A stretch of 64,000 nucleotides of DNA from Lamellibrachia satsuma (GCA_033239005.1 BSQZ01000026.1:5352001-5416000), one strand, 5' to 3'; positions 1 through 11,255 are shown, numbered from the stretch's first letter. Numbers and translations are program-made. The notes: generated by a model not told the origin, from the letters alone.

Positions 1-134
1 ATATGTACATGAAGGATGGGCTTCATTTAAGTGGAAAGGGGGCGGCAGTATTCGCGGACAAACTTTCAGCAGCAGTAGATAGCGACTTGGGTACAATGAC
101 AAATATTTTTGGAAGTAAACATTCTTTAAACTAG
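1..134 (+). CDS. CR1 ORF1 C-terminus, SGNH/GDSL esterase-like (partial)
   Basis: The frame is open from the first bases to the TAG at 132-134. Its fragment contains DGLHLSGKGAAVFA, which matches the D-x-x-H block supplying catalytic Asp and His in SGNH hydrolases. An esterase-type ORF1 is known for CR1 elements and fits the neighbouring ORF2. Only about 43 residues are visible, so the fold is inferred from one motif and from context. ORF2 follows almost at once in another frame, as usual for two-ORF LINEs. Confidence 0.6.
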   Translation, partial: MYMKDGLHLSGKGAAVFADKLSAAVDSDLGTMTNIFGSKHSLN

Positions 135-136
135 AA

Positions 137-3006
137 GTGCAGGGGGGTTACCTAGAGGTGTCTCAAGCAGAACAAGAGACCACTAGCACAGATAAACCAA
201 TATCAAATCATCCGAAAAACATCTCTGAAAAAGGTTATAGATGCGTATGTTTAAATGCAAGGAGCATAGTGAATAAGAAAAACGAATTAAACATTATGGT
301 AGAAGATATTGACCCTCACATAATTGGTATAACTGAATCATGGGCCAACATAGATATAACAGATGCTGAATTAGGACTGACAGGATACGTAATGTTTAGG
401 AAAGATCGAATAGGAAGAAGGGGCGGGGGAGTTATTTTATATGTTAAAGAATCTATTCAGGCTTATGAAATAAAACTAGAAAGGGAAGCAGATTGCGATG
501 AAGCTGTTTGGTGCAAAATTGTTTCAGGAAATTAAAAATTAACTGTTGGATTAGTTTACCGAAGTCCAAACATAAACGAAGAGGACAACACAAAAAAAAA
601 ACGCTATAAAGGAAGTTAGTAAAGGGGAATGTATCATAATGGGAGATTTTAACCATGGACACATACAATGGAATTCTCTAGAGAGCACAGGGATTGAGGA
701 TCAACAATTTCTATGTTTAATCCAGGATAGCTTTCTTACTCAGCACGTACTAGAACCAACCAGGGGAGAAAATGTATTAGATATAGTTTTGTCATCACAA
801 AAAGAATTAGTGGACAATGTAAAAATATTTGAACCATTGGGTAATAGTGACCATAATCAAATACATTTTGACATCAATGTAAAATCAGAAAGTAAAAATA
901 AGAAAACGTACAAGAGAAACTTCCACAAAGGTAACTACAAAGATATGAGAAAATACTTAGCACAGCTAGATTGGAATAACATGCTGATGAATAAGACTGC
1001 AATTGAATGTTGGAATATTCTAAAATATGAAATTGAGAGTATCATTGATAAATTTGTTCCCTTCCGAAAACAAGGAAAACGGTGTAGAAAGAAACACGTG
1101 TCAAAAGAGGCAATTAGAAAAATAATGCTAAAACAAACTATGTGGAGGGTTTATAGGCGTACCAGAAAGGAAGAAGACTATGCAAAATACAAAGAGGCAC
1201 TTAATGCAGCTACAACTGAAATCAGACAATCTAAAAGAAGCTATGAGCAAAACTGGCATGTAACATAAAAACTGACAGCAAGAGTTTTTATGCATATGTC
1301 AGGAGTAAACAAAACGTACAAGACAAGGTTGGACCTCTAGAAGACAGTGCTGGAAATATAATATCACAGGGGTTTTTAATGGCGGAAGACCTAAATGGTT
1401 ACTTCAGTTCAGTGTTTACAAAAGAAGATATTAGTTCATTACCAGTTGCTGATGCTAAATTTCAGGGGACTAAATCTGACTATTTAGGACCGTTAGTTGT
1501 AACTCCAGAATTGGTAGCTAGGAAAATAAAGGCAATGAAGGATAACAAATCACCGGGAGTGGATGGGATTCCTCCAAAATTACTAATGGAAACAGTAGAT
1601 CAAATCAGTATACCACTTGCAAGAGTATTCAACTTGTCATTAAAAGAGGGAGTTGTTCCGTTTGAATGGAAAGAAGCAAACATCATACCATTATTTAAAA
1701 AGGGTTCGAGAAATAAGTCAGAGAATTACAGACCAGTGAGTTTAACGTCAGTGATTTGTAAATTATTAGAAAGGTTAATTAAAGACCATATGGTGGACTT
1801 CCTCGTTAAGCATAAATTATTAAATTCATCTCAACATGGATTCCTTAAAGCGAGGTCATGCTTAACAAATGTGTTATGTTTTTGGAAGAAATCACTAAGT
1901 GGATAGACGAGGGATCGCCAGTAGATATTATCTACTTAGATTTTCAGAAAGCTTTTGACAAAGTGCCACATCAAAGATTGCTACTTAAATTAAAAGCCCA
2001 TGGTATCGGGGATAGCATAACTGACTGGATAGAACAATGGCTGACTGACAGAAGACAACGAGTTGTAGTAGATGGCGAAGTTTCAAATTGGAAATCGGTT
2101 TTGAGTGGGGTACCTCAAGGATCAGTATTAGGACCTATATTATTCTTAATTTATATCAATGACTTGGACGACAGTATAACAAGTAACGTACTGAAATTTG
2201 CGGACGACACAAAACTGTTTAGACAGGTTAATACTGATGGTGATAAACAACATTTACAAAACGATCTAGACAGATTAGTGAAATGGTCTGAGAAATGGCA
2301 GATGCTGTTCAATTTTGGGAAATGTAAATGCCTACATACAGGACATGGGAACTTGAATGTAAACTATAAAATGGGAGCTACTGTTCTTGGTACTACTGTA
2401 AAAGAAAAGGACTTAGGAGTTACAATAAGCGCTGATATGAAAGTTTCAGAGCAGTGTGGTATTGCAGCTTCAAAGGGTAATCAAATTCTTGGATTGATTA
2501 GAAGAAACATAACATACAAGGGAAAAAAGTTAATTATACCTCTTTATAAAGCAATAGTTAGACCTCATTTAGAATACTGTATACAAGCATGGAGACCATA
2601 TCGTAAGAAGGATATAGATACGCTTGAACGCATACAAAGGAGAGCAACTAAAATGATTCCAGAACTTAGAGACCTTAGTTATGAAGAACGCCTGAAAGAA
2701 TGTGGTTTAACAACTCTAGAGACAAGGAGGTTAAGAGGAGATCAGATTGAAGTTTTTAAGATATTGAATGGGTATGAAAATATTGATAGAAATATGTTTT
2801 TCTCACTCAAGAAGGATAGCACAACTAGAGGACATGAGGTAAAATTAGTAAAGGATCAATGTAGATTGGACATCAGGAAGCACTCGTTCTCACAGAGGAC
2901 AGTAAATGAATGGAACAAACTGTCTACAGATTGTGTAACTGCTAGCAGCGTGAATATGTTTAAAAACAAGGTTGACACATATATCAGGAGGGCGGGTTAT
3001 AAGTAG
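137..3006 (+). pseudogene. CR1-like ORF2: APE endonuclease-reverse transcriptase, broken
   Basis: This protein nicks target DNA and copies the element RNA. The endonuclease lies at about 230-900 (LNARS start, MGDFN at 639, SDH near 850). The RT lies at about 1500-2250, with KSPGVDGIPPKLL, YLDFQKAFDKVPH, SGVPQGSVLGP and FADD at 2196-2207, then a C-terminal domain ending RRAGYK before the stop at 3004-3006. The reading frame is broken by an in-frame TAA at 533-535, an A-run frameshift near 591-601, a frameshift near 1262 and another near 1855. All RT catalytic residues are still readable, so decay looks fairly recent. No ATG lies at the 5' edge of the frame, so the start is unclear. Confidence 0.85.
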
Positions 3007-3099
3007 GTGAACATTGTTGGACTCTCGATAAGCCAATGGCTTCCTTGTCCACTTGCCATCTGGGCCTTTGGCTTGGATGGCAAATCTTGTTAAATCTTG

Positions 3100-3720
3100 T
3101 TAAATCTTGTCTCTTCGCACCTTGACGACCGCTAACGTACCTTTGCGTGGTCGCCCGTACACAGTCCAGCTCTGTTTTCGTGGATCTTGCAGCCTTGCAG
3201 CTTGCAGCTTGGTGTCTTGGTCAACCCACGAGAGTCGATCAGTTGCTGTTCTGGTGTCCAAGCTCAGTTGTTCGATGTCATCAGCGTAACCAAGGTATTT
3301 GCGGCGCACGTGAGTGTAATTTCCGTCGTCGGGCTCGGTGCAAAGAGCGAATACAGAATCCAGCGCACAGATAAATAAGTGGGGCCTGAAAGAGTCGCCC
3401 TGTAATACTCCACGGTGGACTGATATGGCATTAGGGCCCTTAACGACGACCTTGGCCTGTCCGTACACTGACATGATGAGTTTCTCTTGGAGAGAGTGTT
3501 CCACTAGCGACATGCACATGTAGTCATGACTGAGACTGTCGAATGCAGCCCTGCAATCAACATACACGCACACGGTACTTTCCCCCGCAGCCACAATGTC
3601 GTCCACGCTCTGTTTTAGTATGAAGAGGTTGTCCCGGCACTCCCTTCCTTCTCTGAACCCTTCTCTGAATGTTCTTGTTCCTTCCCTTCTCTATCGCTGA
3701 TGGAAGGGCAGCTGCCGGAG
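3100..3720 (-). pseudogene. Unclassified LINE, reverse transcriptase core (sense half of a twin-primed copy)
   Basis: Read on the minus strand this gives CRDNLFILKQSVDDIV, then VYVDCRAAFDSLSHDYM, RGVLQGDSF and YLGYADDIEQLS. These are RT motifs A, B and C in order, with the YADD catalytic box. It is distinct from the CR1 to its left. The frame stops near 3100, where the CR1 3' tail begins, and the region downstream of YADD is missing. The 5' half of the same kind of element lies immediately to the right but in opposite orientation. Confidence 0.7.
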
Positions 3721-3789
3721 TTGCTTCCCGATCGGACGCGTGGAGTGAGTCATCAAACAAGCATTGTGTACGACAGTAGGAATACAGAC

Positions 3790-5050
3790 CTGTTGCTTCT
3801 GGGAACATGGAACTGTGACGGCCTGACAGGCACAGTCTCTGCGAGAACGACCATTACGACGTGTTGGCGCTAACGGAGACGCATTAGTCATGCCCAATTG
3901 CCACTCACCAATACATTCCATCTGCACCAGCGCCAACAAGCGACCAATATAGTGGCGTCGGACTAGTGCTGTCGCCTCACATGACCGCTTGCCTAACATG
4001 AAGCGGATCTCACAGTTCGCTGATCGCATGGGCTCATTTCAGGGGCCGCGCCGTCAACATGGCGGTGGTGTGCGTGTACAGCCCCACACATGGATCATCA
4101 CGTGGGTCGATTGTGCATCCATCCGCGAGCAAAAACGATGGTTACATTAAACTGCTCCATCTTCTCCAACACTACAAACTGTTTGCACTCTCGACGGACG
4201 GACTAAAGCCACATGTGTCGGACCATCACGAAGCAGCCCGGGGCAGATCGACTAAATCCTGGTCTCGGTGGGCCAATGCCGCATCCGACATACGAGTAAG
4301 ATGGGGCCTGAGCATGATGCGGTGGGAACGGAAGTACGACCACTTCATCACAGAGATGATGTAGCATATCAAATTGCAGAAGATAGAGACGCGACGTCGA
4401 CACAACGTCAGCGCTCTATGCGACGATGGCACGCTAGCACAGTTCGACAAGGCCGTCCCCCAAGCGCTCGCAGGGACACATGGCGGGTCCAAAGAGCAGC
4501 GGTGGGAACGTCCGAAGGCGGCAACCACAGTAGCAGCCGACCGGACATTGCCGTCAGAGCCAGTGAAGAAACGCTGTTAGCGGTACATTTCAGCTGAGAC
4601 ACTGGCACTGTTGACAGAGCGACAGGCGCTCTACGATTCTCAGACGGACACAGAACGCAGCAGCGAATAACTCTTAACTGGAGGAGGTTAGTGAGCGGCA
4701 TTGTTGAATAGATGCAGCTGGCAGACGAAAAGGGCGATGCGAGCAAAGTACATCGTCTAGCCCGGGAGATGGGAGCGAATGGTAACAACAGACCTGGTAC
4801 AAAGGTACCGCACAGTATCGACGGTGATGTGCTGGTGACAGAGCAGCAACGACTCGATGCGTGGACGTTCTTCATATCCCACAAATTCACACCCACCGGC
4901 AACACTGCACCCGACCCACTGCATGCCGAACCACTTCCGCCCGTGGTAGCCGAGGCTGCGTGTGCACCTATGTTGCGCGTAGAAGTGGACCAAGCAGTCA
5001 AGTGGCTAGCAGTGGACACGCCATGCCAGAGTACCCGAAGGAGTGGGACA
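3790..5050 (+). pseudogene. Unclassified LINE, endonuclease to RT N-terminus (inverted half)
   Basis: Plus-strand frames read TWNCDGLTG, then HYDVLALTETH and AVNMAVVCVYSPTHG, which are early blocks of an APE-type endonuclease. A linker follows, then KVHRLAREMG, GTKVPHSIDGDVL and VDQAVKWL at 4712-5040, the stretch just before RT. Several stops and frame changes break it. The last part matches 37116-37350 closely, showing a second copy in the window. Together with 3100-3720 it has the order expected from twin priming. The LINE clade is not resolved. Confidence 0.6.
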
Positions 5051-5279
5051 ATGTTGGGATCACCACATAGAAATATTGCTTTGTTACTGTGATTAACTTT
5101 TTTAATTAACATATTTAATTCATCACTAAAAGTCTGTATGTTTGAGTGTGGTTTTCTATATACACAATAATGCAAAAAATTACATTCTTTCTTTTACTAA
5201 TGCATAATTCAATAGTGATGCATTCCATTAGATCAGGAACTTTCATAGACATAGCACGATAGTCTTAACGACAGTTTAA

Positions 5280-5490
5280 CCATCGTAGTTGTGTACCTAG
5301 TGCGTTTTAATCAATCGTTCCGAGGAATATTGGTGCTTATGGCGCAATTACCTACCATTGCTTGCACAGTAAATAAGCTTAATCATGGCATAAGTTATCA
5401 TTTCGAGCAGGAATTCCGAAGTGAGCTCATTTATTTATTTAAACTCCAAGAGGGACGTCATGCGCGAGCACGTGCGTGCGTGGTGCGCGT
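5280..5490 (+). repeat. Dispersed repeat, partial copy
   Basis: Shared stretches include CAATCGTTCCGAGGAATATT and the segment ending GAGGGACGTCATGCGCG followed by a GT/GC-rich run. Related copies are at 37690-37960 and, in part, 63030-63085. No coding potential is evident. Confidence 0.5.
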
Positions 5491-5533
5491 GTGTGTATGA
5501 ATGCGTGCGTGCATATATTTATCCTTGTCATTC

Positions 5534-5885
5534 TGCAGAACTGAGAGACCTTACTTACAAAGAACGCCTAAAAGAATGTAGTTTAAGAACGTTAGAGACA
5601 ATGACGTTAAGAGAAAATCAAATTGAAGTTTTTTAAGATATTCAATGGCTATGAAAATGTTGATAGAAATATGTTTTTCTCACTTATGGAAGATAGTGGA
5701 ACTAGAAGACACCAAGTAACATTGGTGAAGGATCAGTGTAGATTGGATATACGAAATTACTCATTCTCACATAGGACAAAACATGAAAAACAGATTGGCA
5801 GATATTTCAGAAGGGTGGACTACTGATGACAAATTGTTCAACTTTCACTAAACCATTATATTCCTTGTTCACTTGTCATCAGGCA
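5534..5885 (+). mobile_element. CR1-like LINE copy 2, 5'-truncated
   Basis: Translations ELRDLTYKERLKEC and then, in another frame, GYENVDRNMFFSL and VKDQCRLDIRN match the C-terminal part of ORF2 in copy 1. A frameshift near 5630 and a deletion after SFSHRT break it. A shortened version of the family 3' UTR follows. This copy is more diverged than copy 1. Confidence 0.75.
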
Positions 5886-5889
5886 TGGT

Positions 5890-7010
5890 GGGTTAATTTC
5901 AATAGTTAATTGTTAATTTCTTAATTGAATTAACGCAATTAAGTTAAGGTAAAATGAAACCAGAGGCATTGTGTTGGGCCTTTGCACCTATAAGAGTGCT
6001 TAAAAACTAAACATTTGTAACTTTAATCAAGACTATCACACACATGGTTTATTGGGAATGTGTTTTAAAAGTGCGTGGGTCTAATGTAATTTTTCGTGAA
6101 GGCTGACATATTCATCAGTGTTTGCATGCAATTTTGACCAATCAGCGGCGAGCAACCCCTTAACCCCAAACTCGGCTGTGACGTAGGTTGTGCAAATCGC
6201 GTGTATTTTAACGTGGTTGAAATGTGCAGTTACATTTTGATTTGCTTTATATTGGATTTACACGCAGCAAAAACGCTTACAATGCAGTACTGTGCAGCAT
6301 TCGGATGTCAACATGATTCAACGAGGTATAGAGCGTAGTGTTTTTTCTATTTCCTCTGGAAAACAACAGACAGTTAGGAAGCAACGAATTCACAGTTGCG
6401 GGCGGGCTGGTTGGAAGCCCACGCGGTATGCTAGATTTTGTTAGGCCCATTTTTAAGAGTCGTGTTTTGAAGTTGATATATTTTCATCAACTAATGATTC
6501 AAGATGCTTCAAAACGTCGGCGACGGAGAACGTAAGCGGTACCGACAATCTTCCAGCATGTACCTCAGCCAAAGGCTTCGACACAACGCAAACACTCGAT
6601 CATGATAAGAGAACTGTGAAATCGGAACGCGAGGTGGATAGCAAACAATGAATGAATGGATTATCTTGCCAAACAAGTTGAAGTATGTGACTAAAATCGC
6701 CTACGTTCAGGCGTTTAAAGTTGGAGTTGTTGGAACCCTAATCAGCACTCTCGACGTAGGTTTCTGAACAAATATGGCGCTGCTGGTCACGATTTTCGGT
6801 GTTCCACGAGGTATATTTAGTTAACCACTTGCGTGATATTCTTGAATATAGTTGCAAATTGTTAGTTTTCAAGTACTCTTATAGGTGCAAAGGTTTCAAA
6901 AATGCATTTCGTTTCACTTTAATTTACTTAATTATCTTTTCCAGAAAGGCTAATCTAATTAAATTAATTAACTTTACCAAAATGAGTTAATTTAATTGAC
7001 ACATTCCCAA
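5890..7010. mobile_element. DNA-transposon relic with ~100-bp inverted ends and a THAP fragment
   Basis: The left arm includes CCTTTGCACCTATAAGAGTG (about 5978) and the right arm its reverse complement (about 6873-6893). Similarity continues for roughly 100 bp, including a purine-rich GTAAAATGAAAC-like block. The arms enclose about 860 bp holding the start of a THAP zinc finger. P-element-type transposases carry an N-terminal THAP domain, so a P-superfamily relic is the best inference. No catalytic domain remains and no target duplication could be fixed in the AT-rich flanks. Confidence 0.55.
6282..6535 (+). pseudogene. THAP zinc-finger N-terminus, frameshifted
   Basis: The ATG at 6282 opens MQYCAAFGCQHDST, the C-x4-C start of a THAP finger, and a stop follows at 6336-6338. 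One frame over, FFLFPLENNRQLGSNEF resembles the F-x-F-P block that follows in THAP domains. The second metal pair (C-x2-H) is not recognisable. THAP domains bind DNA and occur both in transposases and in host genes; lying between inverted ends favours the transposase origin. Confidence 0.5.
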
Positions 7011-7029
7011 TTAACTTTCAAGTAAGTGA

Positions 7030-8690
7030 TCATGTAACAGTTTATATTACTGGATAGTTCACAGCCCTGTTATCAATGCGTTTACAGAAGGCCAGTAGCC
7101 ACTAGCCTGAGAGAGATAAAGTTCAGACATGTGTGAATGGGAGGGATAACATCAGAGAGAATATAGACACTGTACCAATTAGGGTGGGCTGGTCATTCAG
7201 GCACCTGTAAAATGGATGGAAGGCCTAGACAATAGAATGTCCTCGGGTAGGGTGATAAGTTGAAGCTAATCATGGCTTCTGCATCATTATACATATGCAT
7301 CTATATTTGTTTGCGTGTACATATAACGGTTAATGAGGGGACGTAGAGAAAGGTAACACATTTTCAGTTTGGGATATTTTTACAGTACCAACTTAAAGTG
7401 TCTATGACACTTTTCTCGCAGTGATAAAAACACGTGTGTTGCATCAAGAAACCTCTACAATTACACAAACATTTTTTATTTTGACAACGGAAGCCATCGG
7501 CCATCCACCATTCGTCTATTTGTGCGCAGCCCTTTTCAGATATTGGTCAACCTAGGATAATACATGTCTGTGGGCTACCAGCATATGTGGAACAAAGCTA
7601 ACAAATATGGCTACATAAACATTTCACTTTTCACTAGAGCGTTAGTCATAATTGTTTTATTTATAATACATCTATAAAGCTATAGTATAATCTCACAAAG
7701 GATGATCTACTCAGCGTTTTTCTAGCTTACCTATAATTCCAACAACTCTAGCTATTTTACCGTTTATGTATTGTATGTGGAAAGACCAGGACAGATTAGA
7801 ATCTATTTCTAGGAACGTTGTGCTTTGTACCAGGTTCATTTATTGAGTGTCAATAAAGATGTTAATTGGAGATACTTTTATCTACTGACTAGAACACAAT
7901 AAAATGTGTTTTATTTTTAATTAAAAAAGTACATTACTACTTAACCAGATTACTCATTTTTGGAGTTCTTGATACCTTAAAGTTTCAAACTAGCCCAGTT
8001 TTAAATTCAAAATTGTAAATAAAACCAACATCCGAAAAATATAAAATCTTTCGCAAATATCTATGTAGCAATATCAAAATATGATCATACAAGCAAATTA
8101 CAACTGAAACAAACAAAGAAAAGGTCAAACTGTCGACAAGGCCAGAGACGTGAATTCAGCAAATGTAAGCGGGCGGGTGGTCGCATTCCAGTCTCCGAGT
8201 CTAAGTTACCACATTGGTGTCGAACAATACATCGCTGTCGACATTACTGACGCCGCTGATATAGATATTCGACTAGTATTTGTTTAGAGACGGCCCCAGA
8301 TCATCGAAATCAAAACTATCAAACGACTCGTAGCTGTGTGAGTCAACTTTGAAAAACCCGCTTCGACAATCTTCACATAAACTACTCTGAAGCGGGGTAC
8401 AAACATGTACTACGCCAACATTTCGCCATTAAAACTAAATTTACAGAAAATCACATACACCCCAATAGAATTTCATACACGCAATTTGCCCATATAAAAA
8501 CCATTACAAACGTTGCTGGTCTTGCTATATTAAACGGTTTTCGACGCATTTAAAATTATTTGCATGTAACAGAACGAAGACGTACAAGAACGAAGACGTA
8601 CAAGTGACTACGTCAAAGTAATATGTAAGATAACGCACATTATTTCACTTCACATTACGCTCAACGCTCCACCCATTCGCAATCGATAAT
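7030..8690. other. Gene-free AT-rich region
   Basis: No supported gene was seen. 7480-7700 is related to 13361-13545 (GAAGCCATCGG, CGTCTATTTGTGCG, GGGCTACCAGCA and CACTTTTCAC blocks), so it is one copy of a dispersed repeat. The last few hundred bases should contain upstream elements of the GPCR promoter, and there is a 14-bp direct repeat GAACGAAGACGTAC at about 8573-8602. Confidence 0.6.
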
Positions 8691-8734
8691 TGGGTGCACG
8701 CGGTCAACATCAATTGCGTGCAACAGTTAAGAGG

Positions 8735-8768
8735 TATAAAAGACAGCGTCTACTTCGTCTCCGTCAGT
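8735..8768 (+). promoter_or_regulatory. Core promoter of the 8809 GPCR gene (TATA box and initiator)
   Basis: TATAAAA lies at 8735-8741 and an initiator-type TCAGT at 8764-8768. This places the predicted +1 A at 8766, 31 bases after the first T of the TATA box, the normal metazoan spacing. No ATG occurs between that A and 8809, giving a 43-nt leader. The spacing is seen directly; use as a promoter is inferred. Confidence 0.7.
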
Positions 8769-8808
8769 AGCAACACGCCACCATCGAGATACGTCGCGTC
8801 CAGGAGAC

Positions 8809-10080
8809 ATGGCGTTTGTGACACTGAGATGTCTGCTGACTATCTGCCTAATCTTGCCGCCTCAGAAGTCTCTCGTCGTAAGTCAAATAATCACTGGCGG
8901 AGTTCTTTCTGGAATGTCAGGAAACGGTGCCCGGATGTCGGGTGACGGCGGTGCAGAACAATTAGGAGATTATGAAGCAATTGAAGATATGTTCGATAAG
9001 ACGTCATTGAACGATACTGAACTGTTCCGAACCGACTCGGATGTGATGCTCAGGTTAGACAACGAGCACGTGTTATGGGTAAAAGTCATTAACGGCGCTC
9101 ATACCACATTTGCCTGCGTTGGCTTCGCCGCCAACTTTATAACTATTGTTACTATTGCCAAACACGGACAGGATTTTTCGATGGTAATGCGTGTGTTGCT
9201 AACGCACCAAGCCTGGGTCGACGGACTGGCCTGTGCAATAGCCGCGCTAACCTCTATACAACCGCTTGTTCTTTGGAAAGTGAACTTTTTCTACGTGGAC
9301 TACATAATATGCTATGTGTGGCACTCTGAAGCGATGTACTGGGCGATAATCATGGTCAGTATATGGAACATGGTACTGATCGCTGTTGAACGCTATATCG
9401 CCGTACTTTACCCTTTCAAGCACAAATCTATTAATCGGAAACACGTCGTTGGCATGTTTGTTTTTATGTACATTTTCTTTGCATTATATTTACTGATTTC
9501 GGGACTTCAAAGAATGACATATTACAAGGGTTTATGCGGGCTATCGTTGTACCCTGCATTCCTCTACTATTGGTCTATTACCAACTTGTTCTTATTGTAC
9601 CTAATTCCCATGATGTGCTTCATTATCCTATACGGACGTGTTGTGTTCACATTGCGCATTCGGGGTAATCCGGAGTCTGCTGTTAAATCTGACGTCATCA
9701 GCTCTGCAAGCACGACCCTGTTGAAGATGGCTGTTGCAGTGACGTCAGTGTTTGCTGTTACCATTGGTTGCGCTCAGTGTTACTTTACTCTAGTATTCAC
9801 TGACATCATCGAACACGTGATTGACTCGCAACTACAGAAAGCCGCCATTGTCTTGAACACCTGCAACGTAGTGGCGAATCCGTTTCTCTACGTCTTCATC
9901 TTGCCCGCATTTCGTCGCAGTATGAAGAAGACGTTTCGTTGTATGTTTGGCGGACAGACATCTAACGTAGACTCATCGAAGACAGTACAGATGACTGGTC
10001 AGTCAAGGTCCGACCCCAATCGCGACACTGGAAGTAGAACAACACAGACCTCCATCAGCTCGAGTGACTCACGCATTTGA
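8809..10080 (+). CDS. Rhodopsin-family (class A) G protein-coupled receptor, intronless, orphan
   Basis: A 423-residue seven-helix plasma-membrane receptor. A likely signal peptide covers residues 1-25, followed by an extracellular tail with one N-glycosylation site (N68). Approximate helices are 94-117, 126-150, 168-193, 211-231, 251-278, 303-328 and 342-366. Family marks are ERY at 194-196 after TM3, the probable disulfide pair C168/C243, and NPFLY (NPxxY) at 357-361 in TM7, then a Ser/Thr-rich tail suited to phosphorylation. The ATG is the first after the predicted start site and has good context (A at -3, G at +4). The frame is uninterrupted. The ligand cannot be told from sequence. TM4 lacks the usual tryptophan, so it is a divergent member. 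Confidence 0.93.
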   Translation: MAFVTLRCLLTICLILPPQKSLVVSQIITGGVLSGMSGNGARMSGDGGAEQLGDYEAIEDMFDKTSLNDTELFRTDSDVMLRLDNEHVLWVKVINGAHTTFACVGFAANFITIVTIAKHGQDFSMVMRVLLTHQAWVDGLACAIAALTSIQPLVLWKVNFFYVDYIICYVWHSEAMYWAIIMVSIWNMVLIAVERYIAVLYPFKHKSINRKHVVGMFVFMYIFFALYLLISGLQRMTYYKGLCGLSLYPAFLYYWSITNLFLLYLIPMMCFIILYGRVVFTLRIRGNPESAVKSDVISSASTTLLKMAVAVTSVFAVTIGCAQCYFTLVFTDIIEHVIDSQLQKAAIVLNTCNVVANPFLYVFILPAFRRSMKKTFRCMFGGQTSNVDSSKTVQMTGQSRSDPNRDTGSRTTQTSISSSDSRI

Positions 10081-10392
10081 GTTTGTCAAACAAGTCAAAC
10101 AATTGTGACATTGTGTCAATCATGTATGCGTAAATGCAATAGGAACTGGGCGTAAATGGTTTGAAAAAACTCATACAGGTACGCAGCATGTATTGTATAA
10201 ACGCACGCACGCACCCACGTTCGCACGCACATTATTATTATGTCAATGTACAATGTCATCATGTCAATATCATCTATATGATAATGTTTGCATGGTCGAT
10301 ACCTTAAGTAATATCTTTGTGGCTAGATACAAGAGTAACGTTGTGACGTAGTATGTTTTCTTCGGAAATGTGAAACGTGTAATTTTACGCAC

Positions 10393-10398
10393 AATAAA
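10393..10398 (+). terminator. Polyadenylation signal AATAAA for the GPCR gene
   Basis: AATAAA occurs about 315 bases after the GPCR stop codon, with no competing canonical hexamer seen closer. The intervening 3' UTR contains an ACGC-rich run at 10200-10230. Confidence 0.6.
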
Positions 10399-10585
10399 TG
10401 AACATATGGGTGTAGCATTTCTGCTATGTTTTTATCATAATATTAATTCATGTTTTTTATTTATTAGTTAAGCCTTTCAAGTATGAATGAATGAATGGAC
10501 GTTTGTTGAAGCTGACCAATGTTATGTAAGTTATTTGCTCAAGCATGTCCTTGTCCGCATTTACGGAGTAGGTTTGTTTATCTCT

Positions 10586-10670
10586 AACAAGATTTAACAA
10601 GATTTGCCATCCAAGCCAAAGGCCCAGATGGCAAGTGGACAAGGAAGCCATTGGCTTATCGAGAGTCATG
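10586..10670 (-). mobile_element. CR1-like LINE copy 3, 3' UTR only
   Basis: The reverse complement matches the last ~85 bases of CR1 copy 1 (GATAAGCCAATGGCTTCC through the terminal TTAAATCTTG repeats). No coding part is included, so it is an extreme 5' truncation. It is very similar to copy 1, which suggests a recent insertion. Confidence 0.8.
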
Positions 10671-11138
10671 CCGCGATTTTGGGGTGTTTGTTTTTCTTAG
10701 GGACTAGACTAGGAGATGATGACTGGTGAATCGGTGTAATGTGTTATCTTAGAAACAAGGAGTATAGAAAGAGACTGGATGCATGTGTGATGATCTCAGA
10801 CAGCATATCACGGTGAAGTAGAGTGGACGCAGAAGGTCGTGTAGCGCAGCCTAGGTGTCCGGATGTCAAGTGATGGGCATGTGTTAGTCAGCCACGTGGA
10901 AAGTAAGCTTTGCCAATGTCGGTAGAATTTTATACTCTCCACAAACGTTAGAAGGAGAAGGGGAAAGGGAAGACAAGTAGCGATCGGGCACACGACCGAG
11001 AGGCGCAATATAGGTAGGAAATGGTAGAAGGACGCCCGTCCACTGCGTCTATACTCGTGAGGCAACGAAGGTCACGAGGACGGCGGACGGCGGAGCGAAG
11101 CAAAAGGCAGACGGTGAGCGCTTCGACAGGGGAAGGCA

Positions 11139-11255
11139 CGCTCTTCAGCTGCAGACGGGATGCCTTTCAGCAGCGGACGGCCCGCTCTTCGACGGCCGAC
11201 GGTATGTTCTTCGGTTGCGGACGAGACGCTCTTCAACTGCAAATGACACGACTGC
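11139..11255. repeat. Degenerate 22-23-bp minisatellite, about 5 units
   Basis: Units of the form (A/C)(T/C)GCTCTTC-N-GC-N-GCGGACGG repeat about five times and are diverged from one another. Flanking bases 10950-11139 are also GGAC/GCGG-rich. Open frames cross it, but they look like consequences of the repeat. Confidence 0.6.

Larger units (their letters stand above)
1..3110 (+). mobile_element. CR1-like non-LTR retrotransposon, copy 1 (5' end outside window)
   Basis: The element holds the end of ORF1, a broken ORF2 (endonuclease plus reverse transcriptase) and a 3' UTR. It ends in three copies of a 10-base unit (AAATCTTGTT, 3082-3110), the short terminal repeat tail typical of CR1 rather than poly-A. 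The same 3' end recurs at 5534-5885, 10586-10670 (minus) and 55357-55535, so this is a family with several 5'-truncated copies in the window. Clade assignment to CR1 rests on the RT C-terminal pattern, the terminal repeats and the esterase-like ORF1. The start lies to the left of base 1. Confidence 0.85.

Noticed and set aside
4408..5175. 255-codon minus-strand frame opposite the LINE fragment
   Set aside because: It is antisense to recognisable endonuclease/RT sequence and has no domain of its own.
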